Source: Bactericera cockerelli (taxonomy: Eukaryota > Arthropoda > Insecta > Hemiptera > Triozidae). Taken from it: a stretch of 64,000 nt of DNA. The translations under genes and the position numbers were made by a program. The notes under the pieces were generated by a model that saw nothing but the letters and a program-made list of their open reading frames with translations, was not told the DNA's origin and made no database searches. Location: NCBI GenBank assembly GCA_024516035.1, contig CM044957.1, forward strand, positions 1,694,613 to 1,758,612, read 5' to 3'. Within the stretch, counting starts at the first letter, position 1. Every line of letters begins with the position of its first letter. Shown in pieces: positions 60,609 through 64,000 of the stretch.

Positions 60609-62437
60609 CTGAACATGCAGACAACCAAATGAATATGTTTTTTCAACTTAGGGTAAGGATGTGAATTTTTCACCAGCTAAGGAAAATGATTTTCCGAGAT
60701 CGTGGCATTCTAAAGCATCTACAAAATTTATTTTTTCTTTCTAATATAATGCGATCTTTTCGAAATGTATTATTGTTGTTTTTAATACATTACTGTGTGT
60801 ATATAAAATTACCCTGTGTACATAAGGTACCCTGTATACTGTTTGAATGAGGATGTGTGGTTAGCTCTAGTGTGTAAATGTACAATGTAGCGGTCATATA
60901 AATAAGGACACTCACTTGGATGGAGATAACATAGGATCAAAATGATGCTTGGTCACTATGCAAACTCTCGAACACCAGCCTGAGTATCTGAATTATCTCA
61001 ATGGTTCGCTCTCTGGGATCATAGATCGAGGGTTCGGGCCCTGGTGTTGACATTGAATTTTAATGTTTATGTTCACATTGTTCTTTATGTTTTTATTTTT
61101 TCTTTTAACTTCTCTTCAATAATCAGGTCACTAGAGACTGGGATTTACCCTCCATTACCCGCAGATATCTAGTGATCTTACTCGCAGATAATGGTTTTGA
61201 CATATCAAGTTGAATGTTCTTCTAGGGGCTGGCTGAATACAAAAGTTATGAATTTTTCACCAACTCTCACTATTGAGTCATGAGTAGCCGAATGGGACCG
61301 TTTTTCGACGAATTAGGCGATTCTGCATAAACGGTTAGCCATATCGAAAGAAGTTTTAGAGAAAAAAAAAACACAATATTGGTGTATTCTGATTTTACTT
61401 GCGAGTGTCGAGGAAATTTGTGAGATGTTCACAACAGATAATCCACCTCAGTAGCTAGATAATAATAATAATAATAATAATAATTGTTTTTATTCATATT
61501 TTCATACTTTTTCAGATCGGTAAGGCGAATAACTCGTAACCTGGAGGTCTTTGCTTTGAATCCGAGGTCGGTAAAGATTTATTAAAGTTAGTTTTTTTTT
61601 TAAATTTATTTATTTATTTAATAACAGGATAATATAATTATACAAAGGTATTTTTCCTAAGCTAAAGCTTCTGAGAAATTGAGAAGCTAAAGCGCAAACT
61701 ACTCAAACTAGAAGCTAAAGCTTTTAGTTTGAGTAATTATAATATCACGTCGTCATCAAAACAAATATGATAACGGTTGTTTATATGAAACTTTCTCATT
61801 TTTCCTCTCACAATACAAGTTGAAATTAAAAGCTCTGTTACGTTCACCCCGCCCACTTTCACCGCCTTTCCAATGCTCACGCTTCGCCACTGGTGACTCT
61901 ATTGTAATACGCAGGTTATCCAGGTCAGATTAATATACTGATTTATTGTTAATTTTAATATTTAATCACGAATTAAAGGTATTACTCATGTATTCATTAT
62001 TCATATACTCATTTTTCTAATCGTCAATGCTTGTAAGCCATACAATGCAATCAATCATTGCTAATCAATTCAAAACAAGCTAAACATATGTACGATGTAG
62101 TATCACAAGAAAAAAAAGTTTTTTTTCACACATTGGGATATTGTTCAAATTTTCGGGATCTATTAAAGGTAATTTCATGTACTTTCTTGGGCATATAAGA
62201 TACGAGCTTTACCCGTGCTTCGCTACGGTTGCTGCCGAAAAGTTTGTGGATGTGGTGTTTTTCGGCGGCAGGCGTTCTAGTCGGAATATAAAAAAGTCTT
62301 TCTTATAGGATTTTCTGTTACAATTACCTGCACTTATCACTGCAGTGATCACGGTGATGCTAAAGTGAACAGAGTGATACTTCAGTGATGAGTGCAGCAA
62401 AATGTAACAGAAAGTTTAAAGTTATTGGAAATGTGAA

Positions 62438-62908
62438 CCCAAGGTCGATTTATGAAACATGATGAGTTAATCCAAGTGGACACTATCCTTTACTCAGGCT
62501 TTAGTGGCGCTGTGATTGGTTGAAATTCCCACTAGTGTCAACTTAAGCCGTATTTTTCTTTCTAACCAAAGTGGATTCAACTGGAATAAAAGGACGAACT
62601 GGAAGAAAGTCATTTTCTTTTGGAAGAGGAAAAATCTTCTTCCAGTTTGGTTAAAAATTTATAAAATTTATAAAATTCTTGCTTCCGTTTCTTTTATAGG
62701 TTAAGTCCATTGTTTATCTTTTAAAAGTACTGAAACGCATTTTTCTTTCACGGATAGTGGGGAAGCTAAACTGGAAATATTTGGAATAAAATGGAAATAT
62801 TTACCTAGAAATACTGAACCGGGAAAAAAATTTATCCAAAAGAAAAACACAGCTTTAGATTATTATTTTAGATTAACTAATACTGTTTTATAAATCGGCC
62901 TTAAGTGT
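62438..62908. mobile_element. Candidate TIR element, ~470 bp
   Basis: AAGGTCGATTTATGAAACAT at the left and TGTTTTATAAATCGGCCTTA at the right are imperfect inverted repeats. The interior is AT-rich with GAAGAAAG/CTTCTTCC complementary patches. No transposase seen. Confidence 0.45.
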
Positions 62909-64000
62909 CATGTTCTCGTCACTCTATCTAGAACATAAGTTCCCACGTGCAATTTTAATTTTCATGCAACAGAATTTCCGTGTACATTTGTAATTGAAAG
63001 TAATTAAAATTCTATCAATGTAAAATTGTGAGTGAAAGAAAGATATACTTGTATGTACACGTAACTTTGAGGAAAACGAACACGAAAATCCCAAGAGATA
63101 TAACTGTCAGAGCAGATTGCTGATCCTACTCTTCGATGGGAAACAAATTTACAAGACCAAGACATCAAAATACATGAAGAAAAATAAGAAATATAATATG
63201 TTCCCACTGTTCCTTATCTCATTCTAAAGTATGAAATATCACGTTGGGAAGTGTTTGGTTTGGCGTACGTGGAAGAGCTTTCCCATTCCTTATGAAGTTC
63301 TTTGCCAATCATAACATCAATTTAAAAAAAATTGACTGACCTGACCCAAGTGATTATGAAAGACACCGTGAATATTATCAACAAACACATATACTCACGA
63401 AAAAAGAATCATACTACTTTGCAAAGAACTAAAAAAAAAAAAACGTGTGTCAGATGTGGCAACTCATTATAGAAGTTCGTTAATTAAATAAATTTAATTG
63501 TGTCTCTCTATACATTAATCTAGATAAGCCAAGTATTAGTTAGCCATGGGTCTATCCGTTTTTTATATGTAAATAAAATAAAGTAAATGATAGAAGTACT
63601 ATAACTAACAAATACTTTACATGATTATATTACTCAACAATAAAATGTTTGCATGATAAGACGGAGGAAATATTTGATCTGTGATATGATTCCCGAAGAT
63701 TGTACCTGTAATTTTACTAACAATTAGGTGTATTTTCAAATTGTAATAATTATGTAATTATATTATAATTAAACTTACTGTTTAACCCTCGCTTCGCTAC
63801 GGTTATTGAATCATTGAGAGACCCAAAAATCCCGATTTCTTGAAAATAGATATTTTAATTTTGAAATTTTTTAGGTAGTTTGACGGTGGTTTAGGGGGGT
63901 CAACTCTCATGAAAATTTCAATATCTGTTACCGTTTGGGCTGTGGTATTGTAAACAGACAACCCCTATGTGGACATATTCAGCCAGTCAGACACGCACAG

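Larger units (their letters stand above)
57807..64000. other. Right end of window, AT-rich, no recognised gene
   Basis: SINE-A and SINE-F copies, a 35-bp minisatellite, and a dispersed segment with AAGGTACCCTGTATAC and GAAAATGATTTTCCGAGATC present at 59235-59345 and, in permuted order, at 60675-60890. A tRNA-like B-box string (GATCGAGGGTTCGGGCCCTG) is at 61023, a TIR candidate at 62438, and a LINE-tail-like end near 63510-63590. Confidence 0.5.

Overview
This window looks like nuclear DNA of an arthropod, most likely an insect. The coding exons are GC-richer islands in AT-rich, intron-heavy DNA with many short interspersed repeats, microsatellites and poly(A)/poly(T) tails. A hemimetabolous insect such as a hemipteran would fit the repeats and the non-lepidopteran look of the desaturase, but that is a weak inference.

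All recognised protein genes lie on the minus strand. From right to left they are: (1) an intact-looking Jockey-type LINE at 46.6-51.5 kb with two overlapping ORFs and a 13-bp target-site duplication; (2) a five-exon membrane fatty acyl-CoA desaturase, 44234 to 40528; (3) an intronless Sac1 phosphoinositide phosphatase, 36084 to 34271; (4) a large M1 zinc metallopeptidase of the aminopeptidase N/A type, 26112 to 212. The aminopeptidase has two homologous two-exon 5' modules (26112/22570 and 17576/16584). Both end in the same splice phase and can join the same single catalytic body (exon 3 at 14401 onward). An unplaced intronless basic ORF with a frame break sits in an aminopeptidase intron at 8.8-9.56 kb. 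The right third (51.5-64 kb) has no recognised host gene and consists of repeats, a 0.6-kb foldback palindrome and AT-rich filler.

The most unusual structural signal is that many tandem arrays start exactly at exon edges and carry the splice site with them. Examples are the acceptors of aminopeptidase exons 6, 7, 13 and 14, the donor of exon 13, and three junctions of the desaturase. The second strong signal is a SINE family whose head derives from 5S rRNA, while the same body also occurs behind a tRNA-like head.

Several genes show isolated one-base frame breaks: aminopeptidase exon 8, desaturase histidine box II, Sac1 codon ~97, and the intronic ORF. Some are in short homopolymers, so assembly indels are as likely as real mutations. 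No operon-type or prokaryotic feature, CRISPR array or true tRNA/rRNA gene was found.
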